Shown here in pieces: positions 9,189-17,556 of a DNA stretch of 64,000 nucleotides (the first letter of the stretch is position 1; each line of letters starts with the position of its first letter). This stretch comes from Acidobacteriaceae bacterium. Its GTDB lineage: Bacteria; Acidobacteriota; Terriglobia; Terriglobales; Acidobacteriaceae. Both the position numbers and the translations under genes were made by a program. The stretch lies in assembly GCA_003132405.1 (NCBI GenBank), contig PKXQ01000149.1, forward strand, positions 1 through 64,000, written 5' to 3'. Under the pieces are notes generated by a model. It made no database searches. It was given only the letters and a program-made list of their open reading frames with translations, and had not been told where the DNA came from.

Positions 9189-10551
9189 CATTGAGAAAGA
9201 TCGTTGCAACACCCGCCCGGCGGCTAGAGCCACGTTCGATCCCGCAGTACTCTTAGTCCTCACAATTGCTTTTTGTTCGTGCCTGCTCGCGCAAACCCAC
9301 ACCACCGTTCGCCATTACAAAGAGCGCGTAGATGACACGCCGCCCGAAATTGCGCAGGCTGAAGATGCCATCCAGAAAAACGATTTTACCTCGGCGGAAA
9401 CCCTGCTTAAAAAGGCTCTAGACAAAGACACCGACAGTAAACAGCCCTGGGCCTATCAGGCATGGTTCGATCTCGGATTCGTTCTGAACCGCCTCAACCG
9501 CACCGACGAATCCATCGCCGCGTATCGCAAATCGGTCGCCGCCAAGCCTGATGTTTTTGAATCAAACCTCAATCTCGGCCTCATGCTAGACCGCGCCAAC
9601 AATCCGGACGCCGAGCAGTTCTTGCTCGCCGCCACAACTCTCAAACCCAGCGCGCGCGTCGAGGAGGGTCAGGCCCGCGCCTGGCTTGCGCTAGCGCACC
9701 TGCTCGAAAATAAAAAGCCGAACCAGGCGCTCGCGGCCTATGTGAAAGCGGAGGACCTCACCCCGAAAGATCCCGAACCTCATCTCGCCGCCGGGCAGTT
9801 GCTCGAACGTCAAAAGGAATTCTCCGACGCCGAAGCGGAATACAAACAAGCACTGGCACTCGATCCTCACTCGACCGACGCCGCCGTCGGCCTCACCAAC
9901 ATTTATATGAAATCGAATCGCCTCAGCGACGCCGAGCCGCTGCTGCGACGGTTGGCCGCCGCACGCCCAAACGACGCAATCATTCACCTGCAACTGGGGC
10001 GCGTTCTTGCGGCGGAAAACAAAAAAGACGATGCTGTAGCCGAACTGCAAACCGCGCTGAAACTTTCTCCAACTGACGCGGACGCACAGCGCGAAATTGC
10101 CGACCTCTACGCCAGCGCCGGAAAGAATGATCTAGCGGAAACCGCATACCGCACGCTGCTCACCGCGCACGCGAATGACCCAGAACTACATCGTTCTCTC
10201 GGCCAGGCCTTACTGCGCGAAAAGAAGTTTCCCGAGGCACAGCAGGAGTTCCTGATCGCGCTCCGACTCAAGCGCGATTGGCCCGATATCTACGTCGACC
10301 TCGCGTTTGCAGCCAATGAAAACAAAAACTATGAGCTGACCGTCCGGGCCCTCAACGGACGTGCGATCTTAAACACCGAGATGCCCGCCCTGTGCTTTTT
10401 TTTGCGCGCCTCAGCCTATGATCACCTGCGCGATTACAAATTGGCCGCCGTCGATTATCATCATTTTTTAGATGTAGCCGGAGGCAAGTATCCTGACCAG
10501 GAGTGGCAGGCTACCCATCGCCTGATCGCCATTGAACCGAAGAAGCGTTGA
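9175..10551 (+). CDS. Secreted or membrane-anchored TPR-repeat protein
   Basis: After a hydrophobic segment at about residues 24-40 (signal peptide or anchor), most of the 458 residues consist of roughly nine to ten tetratricopeptide units. Helices such as AWFDLGFVLNRLNRTDESIAAYRK, split over two repeats, recur with the usual A/G/Y/P spacing. TPR arrays are protein-binding scaffolds; the partner is unknown. The start codon overlaps the end of uvrA by 14 bases, and the stop is five bases before the next ATG, so it is transcribed with both neighbours. Confidence 0.85.
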   Translation: MVANNIEKDRCNTRPAARATFDPAVLLVLTIAFCSCLLAQTHTTVRHYKERVDDTPPEIAQAEDAIQKNDFTSAETLLKKALDKDTDSKQPWAYQAWFDLGFVLNRLNRTDESIAAYRKSVAAKPDVFESNLNLGLMLDRANNPDAEQFLLAATTLKPSARVEEGQARAWLALAHLLENKKPNQALAAYVKAEDLTPKDPEPHLAAGQLLERQKEFSDAEAEYKQALALDPHSTDAAVGLTNIYMKSNRLSDAEPLLRRLAAARPNDAIIHLQLGRVLAAENKKDDAVAELQTALKLSPTDADAQREIADLYASAGKNDLAETAYRTLLTAHANDPELHRSLGQALLREKKFPEAQQEFLIALRLKRDWPDIYVDLAFAANENKNYELTVRALNGRAILNTEMPALCFFLRASAYDHLRDYKLAAVDYHHFLDVAGGKYPDQEWQATHRLIAIEPKKR

Positions 10552-10555
10552 TGAC

Positions 10556-11011
10556 ATGCGCCACCTCGCCTATAGCGTGCTTCTCCTCGCAGTTGTCTCT
10601 GTCTGCGGCGCAGCCAAGGAAGAAACGCTCGACGAACTAAAGATCGGGTTTGCCAGCGCGCGCCTCGAAGATCGCCCCGAACTTGGCATCCGAATCGCGC
10701 GCACACAACTCCGCAATGCTGACCAACTTTACGCCGCTAGCCACGTGGAGCAGGCCCGCGCCGCGGTCGATGACATCGTCAGTTACTCCGAGAAAGCTCG
10801 CGACGCGGCCACGCAAAGCAAGAAGCGGCTCAAGAATGTCGAGATCGACGTGCGAAAAATCGCGGATAAACTACGCGACATCAAGCGCACTCTGGCCTTC
10901 GAAGATCAGCCTCCGGTAGAGCAAGCCATTCGCCGCCTCGAAGATGTGCGCACCACTCTGCTGCAAGCAATGTTCGCCAAAGATAAAGACAAGAAAGACC
11001 AAAAGAAATGA
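10556..11011 (+). CDS. Small secreted coiled-coil protein, unknown
   Basis: The ATG at 10556 gives a clean signal peptide (MRHLAYSVLLLAVVSVCGA). A TTG 24 bases earlier would spoil it and overlap the TPR gene. The mature part of about 130 residues is almost entirely charged helix with heptad-like spacing and ends in a Lys-rich tail. The stop overlaps the next start as ATGA. I recognise no named domain; the layout suggests an envelope partner of the TPR protein. Confidence 0.7.
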   Translation: MRHLAYSVLLLAVVSVCGAAKEETLDELKIGFASARLEDRPELGIRIARTQLRNADQLYAASHVEQARAAVDDIVSYSEKARDAATQSKKRLKNVEIDVRKIADKLRDIKRTLAFEDQPPVEQAIRRLEDVRTTLLQAMFAKDKDKKDQKK

Positions 11012-11583
11012 CGCGGAACAGCCATCCTGAAGCACGCAGGCGTTGGCGCACGGCTCTAAGCTGCGTGCTGTTGCTTGCGTCGCTGATTGTGTCGGCTGCT
11101 TCTCCGCTCTCGGCACAGCAGCAGCGCCGCGATCCGCTCAACCCGCTCGAGATCAACCAGCTCCGCGATGCCATGCTCGATCCTGAAGAGCGCTTAAAGC
11201 TCTTCGTGAAGTTTTCCCGCGATCGCATTACGAAACTTGAGCAAATGCGCGCCGATCCCAAGGCCACCGAGCGCGGCCAGCAGAGCCACGACATGCTCGA
11301 GGATTTCCTCGCCGTCTACGACGAACTCAACGATAACGTTGACATGTATTTTGGCCGCAAGGATGACATCCGCAAGCCGCTAAGACTCATCATCGAAGCC
11401 AACACCGAATTTCAAGCCAAACTCCGCGCCCTAAAGACCTCACCGAATAGTAACGCCGCTGAAATCAGCCAGTACGAATTCATGCTCACGAACGCGCTCG
11501 ACACCGTCGACGCCAGCGCCGACGATCATCGCAAAACCTTGGCCGACGTCGAAGAATATATGAAGCACAAAAAGAAAAAATAA
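11008..11583 (+). CDS. Small secreted helical protein, unknown
   Basis: A signal peptide with a LSCVLLLASLIVSAAS core ends near SAQQQ. The remaining 150 residues are mostly helical and charged, with EERLKLFVKFSRDRITKLEQ and a Lys-only tail. The start overlaps the previous gene by four bases. With the TPR and coiled-coil genes it forms a three-gene secreted set behind uvrA. No family is recognised. Confidence 0.7.
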   Translation: MTRNSHPEARRRWRTALSCVLLLASLIVSAASPLSAQQQRRDPLNPLEINQLRDAMLDPEERLKLFVKFSRDRITKLEQMRADPKATERGQQSHDMLEDFLAVYDELNDNVDMYFGRKDDIRKPLRLIIEANTEFQAKLRALKTSPNSNAAEISQYEFMLTNALDTVDASADDHRKTLADVEEYMKHKKKK

Positions 11584-11596
11584 GCACCGCCTTGAG

Positions 11597-11624
11597 CACT
11601 CAGCAATCAGCATTCAGAATTCAG
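11597..11624. repeat. Short direct repeats of CAGCATTCAG type
   Basis: CACTCAGCAATCAGCATTCAG-like units follow each other as variants of the eight-mer CAGCATT(C), directly after the stop of the secreted-protein gene. The array is short and imperfect, like other simple intergenic repeat units in this window. Confidence 0.4.
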
Positions 11625-11644
11625 CGCTTAGAAATTCATCGAAG

Positions 11645-12391
11645 GTGCTGCCGAGCGCGGACCGCTGCATGCTGACGGCTGTCCCGTGCTACCCTTCCCT
11701 CAACGTGTCCCCAAAGCTAACTGAAATCTTCGGCGAAGCTTTCCGCGAACTGCGTCCGCACACCGACGCCCCGCCTATGCATGTGCGTTTTTATGCCTTC
11801 GTCTCGATCAACAATACGATTCGCCTGCGCCAGGGAGAACTCTATATGCGGTTATCCGATCTGCTTGAGGGCGCTCCCGAAACCGTGTTGTACTCGATCG
11901 CTCACATCCTGCTCGCCAAGCTTTATCGCAAGCCGATCGATCGCGTCCACAGCACTCGTTATCGGCGCTACATCTCCAGCCACGATATAAACGCCAAGGC
12001 TCGCCTGGTGCGGCAAATGCGCGGACGCAAGCACATTCACTCCGCCCGCGGCCATCACTATCACCTCGAAGAAATTTTTGAGGACCTCAATCAGCGCTTC
12101 TTTCACGGCCTGATGGGGCGTCCGCAACTAACCTGGAGCCGCAATCACGCCCGCAGCAGCCTCGGTCACTACGATCCCGCGCATAACACAATTGTGATCA
12201 GCCGCGTCTTCGACCACCCGCGCGTGCCCCGCTACGCGGTCGAATACATCCTGTTTCACGAAATGCTCCATTTGAAGCATCCTGTGAAATTACGCGGCAG
12301 CCGGAGATGCGTGCACTCGCGAGAATTTCTGGCCGAAGAGAAAAGCTTTCCGGAGTTAGAAAAAGCGCGGAAATTTTTGCGCACTGTATAG
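11645..12391 (+). CDS. SprT/YgjP-like zinc metallopeptidase
   Basis: The 248-residue protein carries HEMLHLKHP near residue 205, an HExxH zinc site. Upstream it has NTIVISRVFDHPRVP and downstream CVHSREFLAEE, which may give the third ligand. This order matches SprT-like proteins, cytoplasmic metalloproteases related to SPRTN. The GTG at 11645 is the first start; an ATG at 11669 would also keep the whole domain. The gene lies after the secreted operon but is separated by 61 bases of repeat-like sequence. Confidence 0.7.
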   Translation: MLPSADRCMLTAVPCYPSLNVSPKLTEIFGEAFRELRPHTDAPPMHVRFYAFVSINNTIRLRQGELYMRLSDLLEGAPETVLYSIAHILLAKLYRKPIDRVHSTRYRRYISSHDINAKARLVRQMRGRKHIHSARGHHYHLEEIFEDLNQRFFHGLMGRPQLTWSRNHARSSLGHYDPAHNTIVISRVFDHPRVPRYAVEYILFHEMLHLKHPVKLRGSRRCVHSREFLAEEKSFPELEKARKFLRTV

Positions 12392-12455
12392 AGTATGGCG
12401 GAATCCAGCCAGTTGAAGGCCGCGGCCCAACCCCATTCAATGTCCGATTCTCCCA

Positions 12456-12471
12456 TGTGATGCAAATCACA
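12456..12471. promoter_or_regulatory. Perfect CRP-type palindrome TGTGA-N6-TCACA
   Basis: TGTGATGCAAATCACA matches the consensus half sites of the Crp/Fnr family exactly. It lies 102 bases before the FTR1 start, an activator-like distance. The Crp/Fnr protein encoded at 54171-54884 has the Arg-Glu recognition helix expected for TGTGA. Confidence 0.6.
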
Positions 12472-12527
12472 GCGATTCGTGATTCGTTGCGTTGACTGCC
12501 CCTGCCTGAAACCGTATCCTATTGATA

Positions 12528-12550
12528 TTGAAATTGAAATTCATTTTCAA
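12528..12550. promoter_or_regulatory. Fur-like (or DtxR-like) operator palindrome
   Basis: A 23-base inverted repeat centred on 12539 has 10 of 11 positions paired: TTGAAATTGAA, then A, then TTCATTTTCAA. It resembles overlapping Fur hexamer sites (GATAAT-type, here TTGAAAT) and sits 22 bases before the start of the FTR1 iron permease. Fur is the simplest reader; the DtxR-type domain encoded in the same operon is the alternative. Confidence 0.6.
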
Positions 12551-12572
12551 TTAGAAAGCGGCCCTTTTTCCA

Positions 12573-13823
12573 ATGTTACAGGCATTCATCATTACCCTCC
12601 GCGAAGGCGTAGAAGCCGCGCTTATTGTCGGCATCACCCTCGCCTATCTCGCCAAAATCGGCCGCAACGATCTGCGCAAGTCTGTCTACGCCGCTCTGGC
12701 CGCAGCTTTCGTAGGATCGATCGGCGTCGCCGTCGTGCTCTCGCGCTTCCGCTTGAACGAAGACATCTTCGAAGGCTGGGTCATGCTGGTCGCGGCCGTC
12801 TTCGTCGTCACCATGATCGTCTTCATGATGAAGACCGGGCGCAAGCTCAAAGGCAAAATCGAGAGCAAAGTCGGCCTGTTCGCCCGGGGCGACGCCTGGA
12901 TCGGCCTCTTCGCCTTCGTCTTTCTAATGGTGCTGCGCGAGGGCGCCGAAACCGTTCTGATTCTCTCCGCCGTCACCCTGAACTCCAGCGAACTGATGAG
13001 CTTCATCGGCACCGTCATGGGAGTCGTCGTAGCCGTGCTCTTTGGCGTAATGTTCGTCAAGGGCAGCGTCAAGATCAATCTCCAGAAATTCTTCAAGGTT
13101 ACGACCGCGATTCTTTTCCTGGTGGCTGGGCAGTTGGTCATCTCTGGACTGCACGAACTGTCAGAGAATGGCGTCCTTCCCTCTTCTCGGCAAGAGATGG
13201 CGATCATCGGTCCAATCGTGCGCAACGATTTCTTTTTCTTTATCACCATTCTGGCTTTGGCAGCGCTTATGGTGCTCTTCGAAATGAAAAGCCGCCAACC
13301 GGTCACTCTACCCGAAACGAGCGCAGCACGCCGCAAAGCGTTATGGACAGCCCGCCGCGAGCGTCTCTGGATGGCCTCGGTTTATATCTTCTCGTTCGCC
13401 TTTATCGTCATGGTCACCGCCAGCTTTATCTATGAGAAGAGCGCCAGCGCGCTTTCGCCTGCCACGGAAGTTACCTTTGTCGATGGAAAAGTCTCGATCC
13501 CCTTGAAAGAGGTCTACGACGGCGAACTGCATCGCTTCGAAGCGAAAGAAGGCGGCGTTGAGGTGCGCTTCTGGCTCTATCAGAAGCCCGATGGAAAAAT
13601 TGCCACGCTCTTCGACGCCTGCGAAATCTGCGGCGCGGTCGGCTTCTACAAGGGCGCGAACGGAGTCGTTTGCAAAAACTGCGCCGCGCCCATTAATCCG
13701 CAATCGGTCGGCATGGCTGGCGGATGCAATCCGATACCGCTGAAAGCACAGGTCACCGACGATGCGGTCATTGTTTCCGAGGCCGACATCGCCGCCGGCA
13801 AACACTACTTCGAGCAGAAATGA
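12573..13823 (+). CDS. FTR1-family iron permease fused to a DUF2318-type cysteine domain
   Basis: The first 290 residues are a seven-helix FTR1 permease with both iron-binding motifs, REGVE at 10-14 and REGAE at 122-126. FTR1 proteins move Fe3+ (or oxidised Fe2+) across the inner membrane. After a last helix (about 267-285) comes a soluble C-terminal domain with C350, C353, C367, C370 and C385, in the patterns ACEICG, VCKNCAAPI and GGCNPIPL. This is the DUF2318 signature, a domain usually encoded separately beside FTR1. The stop overlaps the next start. The operator palindromes upstream suggest iron and redox control. Confidence 0.9.
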   Translation: MLQAFIITLREGVEAALIVGITLAYLAKIGRNDLRKSVYAALAAAFVGSIGVAVVLSRFRLNEDIFEGWVMLVAAVFVVTMIVFMMKTGRKLKGKIESKVGLFARGDAWIGLFAFVFLMVLREGAETVLILSAVTLNSSELMSFIGTVMGVVVAVLFGVMFVKGSVKINLQKFFKVTTAILFLVAGQLVISGLHELSENGVLPSSRQEMAIIGPIVRNDFFFFITILALAALMVLFEMKSRQPVTLPETSAARRKALWTARRERLWMASVYIFSFAFIVMVTASFIYEKSASALSPATEVTFVDGKVSIPLKEVYDGELHRFEAKEGGVEVRFWLYQKPDGKIATLFDACEICGAVGFYKGANGVVCKNCAAPINPQSVGMAGGCNPIPLKAQVTDDAVIVSEADIAAGKHYFEQK

Positions 13824-15109
13824 TGTTTCCCCGTTTGGTCTACGAATCGTTTCGCCACCAGCCGCGCCGCAAACTTCTGGCCGGCATCGCGATCACGTTG
13901 GGAGTAGCCGTCGCAACAGCGATGATTGCTGTCGCTACCGACATCGGCGACAAAATAAATCGCGAGCTCCGCAGTTACGGCGCTAACCTCGTTGTCACGC
14001 CGCAGGAAGACACGCTGGACGTGGAAGTCGGCGGCGTCAATCTGAAGCCGCCAAGCGATGGCGCCTTTCTCAACGAAGCGGACTTGCCGAAAATACGCGG
14101 CACCTTCTGGCACCACAACATCGTCGGCTTCTCGCCTATGCTTCCGGTCAACGTGAAGATTGACGGCGAAGAAAACGACGTTGTGCTGATGGGTACCTAC
14201 TTCAACAAAGCACTGCGATTCGGCAAAGAAGATTTCACCACCGGCGTGCGAATGACGCATCCGTGGTGGAAAGTTTCGTGCGGAGATGGAAAGCCGTCGT
14301 CAAACTGCACCTGGCCCGATGACAATTCACAAAATATACTGCTGGGCGAGCGCCTGGCGGCGAACCTCGGCAAGAAACCCGGCGACATGCTCGATGTTTC
14401 TGGCCACCAACTCAAAATCGCAGGCATTCTTTCGACCGGCGGCGCGGAAGACGATCAGATCGTCGCACCGCTAGCGTTGGCTCAGGAGATTCTCGGCAAG
14501 CCCAGCGCGGTACGCCGCGTCTACGTCAGCGCACTGACCAAGCCTCCCGACGCGCTTTCCGCGCGCGATCCCAAGACGATGACGCCCGAGGTTTACGACC
14601 GCTGGTATTGCTCGCCCTATGTGGAGTCGATCGCCTACCAGTTACAGGAAGTCATTCCCCATTCCCACGCAGAGCAGATTCGCCAAGTCGCGCAAAACGA
14701 AGGCACGGTACTCGCGCGTATCAAAGGACTGATGCTGCTGATCACCTTTGCCGCGCTCTTTGCTTCCGCGCTCGCGGTATCGGCCGCCATGGCCACTGCG
14801 ATTTACGAGCGTCGCGTTGAGGTTGGCTTGATGAAAGCTCTGGGCGCAGGCAATCTCGCAGTCTCTGCGATCTTCTTTGCGGAGGCGCTGCTGCTGGCGC
14901 TGGTCGGCGGCATCGCCGGCTTTTCCGCCGGAGCACTGCTCGCGCACCAGATCGGCCGCTCCATTTTCAGTTCGCAGATTTCCATCGAGCCGGTCCTCTT
15001 TCCGTTCATCCTTGCCATCGCCGTGTTCGTGACCTTCGCTGGAAGCGCCGCTGCCATCCGCCGCGCGGTGAAATTCGATCCTGTCTTCGCTTTGCGAGGT
15101 GAAGGATGA
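13820..15109 (+). CDS. FtsX/MacB-like ABC transporter permease (first)
   Basis: I start at the ATG at 13820, which overlaps the FTR1 stop; the longer frame to 13724 is a shadow. One N-terminal helix (LAGIAITLGVAVATAMIAVA) is followed by a periplasmic domain of about 230 residues. Three C-terminal helices carry YERRVEVGLMKALGAG, the coupling-helix motif of MacB/LolE-type permeases. The final RAVKFDPVFALRGEG is also typical. It works with the next permease and the ATPase. Related permease pairs accompany FTR1/P19 iron systems such as FetMP loci and the Campylobacter p19 locus. Confidence 0.85.
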   Translation: MMFPRLVYESFRHQPRRKLLAGIAITLGVAVATAMIAVATDIGDKINRELRSYGANLVVTPQEDTLDVEVGGVNLKPPSDGAFLNEADLPKIRGTFWHHNIVGFSPMLPVNVKIDGEENDVVLMGTYFNKALRFGKEDFTTGVRMTHPWWKVSCGDGKPSSNCTWPDDNSQNILLGERLAANLGKKPGDMLDVSGHQLKIAGILSTGGAEDDQIVAPLALAQEILGKPSAVRRVYVSALTKPPDALSARDPKTMTPEVYDRWYCSPYVESIAYQLQEVIPHSHAEQIRQVAQNEGTVLARIKGLMLLITFAALFASALAVSAAMATAIYERRVEVGLMKALGAGNLAVSAIFFAEALLLALVGGIAGFSAGALLAHQIGRSIFSSQISIEPVLFPFILAIAVFVTFAGSAAAIRRAVKFDPVFALRGEG

Positions 15110-16269
15110 GCACCGCTCCCGAGACGCTCCTCACGTCGAAGCAGGTCGCCGATCGCCGCGCTCCGGCGGCACATGTCTCCATGTTCGCTCGCATGTTGGT
15201 GCGCGCCGCCGTCCTTCGCCGCAGGCGTGCCGCCTCAGCGCTCCTCGCCATGATTGTTGCGGCCGCAGTCGCCACCGCGATGATGAACCTCTACGTCGAC
15301 GTACAAGCCAAGCTGCGCACCGAGTTTCGAAACTATGGCGCCAACGTAGTCATCGTCGCTAAAGATGGCGAGACGCTTCCCGCCGACGCGCTGACTAAAA
15401 TTGAATCGGTCGTTGGCCCCAAAACGCTCGCCGTTCCTTTTTCATACGCCGTAGCTCGCACCAAAGATGGGCAATCGGTTGTCATCGTAGGCACCGACTT
15501 CGCCCGTGCCCGTCAGCTCAACCACTGGTGGAAGGTGAGCCATTGGCCCGTAGCACCCGATGACGTACTCGTTGGCATGCGCGCCGCCAACGTGGTCAGC
15601 GCGAATCGGCAGCCCTTCGAACTTACTTTCCAAGGCAAATCGATCCAACTCACGCCCGCCGGAATGCTCCAGACCGGCGCCGGCGAAGACAGTCGTATCT
15701 ATCTCGATCAATCTGAATTCCAGAACTGGACCGGCATCGCTCCATCGACCATCGAAGTCGCCGCTAACGGCACAAGCGCAGAAGTGGAAGAATCAATCCG
15801 CCAACTCGCGCAGATTCTGCCCTCGGCCAGCATTCGCCCTGTCCGCCAAATCATGGAAGGCGAAGCGAACGTGCTCAACAAGACGCGGGCTACACTCTAT
15901 GCTTCCGCCACGCTGGTAGTTCTGACCTCCGCGCTCTGCGTGCTTGCGACGCTGATGGGGTGGGTCTTCGATCGTCGCCGCGATTTCGCAATCATGAAAG
16001 CGCTCGGCGCCTCCGAACGCTTGGTGAACGGTTTCTTCGCCGCCGAAGCTGCAGCGTTAGGCGTAATCGGCGCAATCTTTGGCTTCTTCATCGGTATCGG
16101 CGTAGCTGCCTGGATAGGTCGCGTGAATTTTCATGCGCCGGTAGTGCCGCGGTTCAGCGTTTTTCCCTATGTGCTAGCCGGCAGCGTTGCGGTAGCTCTG
16201 ATCTCGGCCATACTACCAATTGTGCTGCTGCGGCGCGTGCAACCGGCTATCATTTTGAGGGGAGAGTAG
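15106..16269 (+). CDS. FtsX/MacB-like ABC transporter permease (second)
   Basis: The same fold as its neighbour in 387 residues: an N-terminal helix (ALLAMIVAAAVATAMMNLYV), a periplasmic domain, and three C-terminal helices. The coupling motif is DRRRDFAIMKALGAS and the end is PAIILRGE. The periplasmic parts share NHWWKVSHWP/THPWWKVSCG elements with the first permease, so the two look like diverged duplicates forming a heterodimer. It overlaps the previous gene by four bases. Confidence 0.85.
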   Translation: MSTAPETLLTSKQVADRRAPAAHVSMFARMLVRAAVLRRRRAASALLAMIVAAAVATAMMNLYVDVQAKLRTEFRNYGANVVIVAKDGETLPADALTKIESVVGPKTLAVPFSYAVARTKDGQSVVIVGTDFARARQLNHWWKVSHWPVAPDDVLVGMRAANVVSANRQPFELTFQGKSIQLTPAGMLQTGAGEDSRIYLDQSEFQNWTGIAPSTIEVAANGTSAEVEESIRQLAQILPSASIRPVRQIMEGEANVLNKTRATLYASATLVVLTSALCVLATLMGWVFDRRRDFAIMKALGASERLVNGFFAAEAAALGVIGAIFGFFIGIGVAAWIGRVNFHAPVVPRFSVFPYVLAGSVAVALISAILPIVLLRRVQPAIILRGE

Positions 16270-16283
16270 AAGGTGAGACTCGA

Positions 16284-17510
16284 ATGATTCGACTCAACAA
16301 TGTCACCAAGAGTTATCCCGCGAGAGCGGAAGAGAACAATGGCGGCCTGATCAAAGCGCTCGACGACATTTCTCTCGCCATCGCGCCGGGCGAGTGGGTC
16401 GCAATGATGGGCCCTTCAGGTTCCGGCAAGAGCACCATGGTCAATCTCATCGGATGCCTCGATCGCCCCACCAGCGGCGAGATCTGGCTGGATGGGCAAA
16501 ACGTCGCCAGCCTCAGCGCCTCCGAGCTCAACCATGTTCGCGCCGAAACCATCGGCTTCGTCTTCCAGCAGTTCCACATGATCCCGTATCTCAGCGCTGT
16601 CGAAAACGTCATGCTCGCGCAATACTTCCACAGCATGACCGATGAAAAAGAAGCGCTCGAAGCGCTCGATCGCGTCGGCCTCAAAGACCGCGCCGGTCAC
16701 CTACCCTCCCAGCTTTCCGGAGGCGAGCAACAGCGTGTGTGCATCGCGCGCGCCCTCATCAACGATCCGAAGATCGTGCTAGCCGACGAGCCTACCGGCA
16801 ACCTCGACGCCATCAACGAAGAGATTGTCCTGCGTCTCTTGCGTGAGCTTCATCAGCAAGGCCGCACCATCGTGATGGTGACGCATGATCCCGTGGTGGC
16901 GCGGCTGGCCGATCGCCGCGTCGAATTGCATCACGGCAAAATCGCCGCCCAGGAAGTTTTCTCCATGGCCGACGACGAGCAGTTCGACGAAGTGCTCGAA
17001 GAATTATTTGCCCTGGAAGAAAATGGCCAACTCGCCGAAATCGGTAGGATGGAAGTTCACGGCGCTTTGCCGGTGTCGATCGCCGTGGAGAAAATGGCCG
17101 CTATGGGTTTGGTTGTCACGCACCCTCACCCGCCGGAGCCGCACCTTCACAAGCCGTTCGTCAATCCCTGTCACGACGCCCTCAAGCCGGCTGGCTTTTC
17201 CACGGGCGACGGATCTTCGATCGTCGAACTTACCCCCCGCGGCTATCAGCGCGCCGCCGATATTATCCGCCGCCATCGCCTGGCCGAGCGCCTCTTCACT
17301 GATTCTCTAGCGATGGACAGCGAAACTGAAATCGAGCAACAGGCCTGCAAGTTCGAACACATTCTTTCGCCGGAAGCCACCGACAAAATCTGCGCCTTCC
17401 TCAATCACCCGCTCACCTGTCCGCACGGCGCACCAATCCCGCCCGGACCGTGCTGCGGACGCCGCGCCGAACCACGGCAGTCTTCCACGGAGTTGTCTCG
17501 TCAACGTTAG
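16284..17510 (+). CDS. ABC transporter ATPase fused to a DtxR-family metal-sensor domain
   Basis: Residues 1-225 are a LolD/MacB-type ATPase with Walker [10 protein letters not shown] (43-51), signature LSGGEQQ (144-150), Walker B IVLADEP (164-170) and H-loop His201. Residues about 232-395 match DtxR/MntR regulators. A degraded winged-helix part ends in [11 protein letters not shown]. Then come [21 protein letters not shown] and [12 protein letters not shown], whose Cys355, Glu358 and His359 fit the C102/E105/H106 metal site of DtxR, with His331 and Glu335 as ancillary ligands. CPHGAPIP closes the domain. A linear fusion of pump ATPase and metal sensor is unusual; it may let bound iron gate the pump or act as a repressor. 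The ATG at 16284 begins ATPase homology. Confidence 0.88.
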   Translation: MIRLNNVTKSYPARAEENNGGLIKALDDISLAIAPGEWVAMMGPSGSGKSTMVNLIGCLDRPTSGEIWLDGQNVASLSASELNHVRAETIGFVFQQFHMIPYLSAVENVMLAQYFHSMTDEKEALEALDRVGLKDRAGHLPSQLSGGEQQRVCIARALINDPKIVLADEPTGNLDAINEEIVLRLLRELHQQGRTIVMVTHDPVVARLADRRVELHHGKIAAQEVFSMADDEQFDEVLEELFALEENGQLAEIGRMEVHGALPVSIAVEKMAAMGLVVTHPHPPEPHLHKPFVNPCHDALKPAGFSTGDGSSIVELTPRGYQRAADIIRRHRLAERLFTDSLAMDSETEIEQQACKFEHILSPEATDKICAFLNHPLTCPHGAPIPPGPCCGRRAEPRQSSTELSRQR

Positions 17511-17556
17511 TCTGGTAAGGTTCGCTCGAATATTAGAAGCCTCGCCGCGCGCGGAA

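Noticed and set aside
12479-13435. A 318-codon plus-strand frame overlapping the FTR1 gene
   Set aside because: Its peptide is Arg/His-rich low-complexity text typical of a shifted frame; the FTR1 frame has all family motifs.
15960-16283. N-terminal extension of the ABC ATPase frame
   Set aside because: It overlaps the second permease in another frame and reads as Arg-rich noise; ATPase homology begins at the ATG at 16284.
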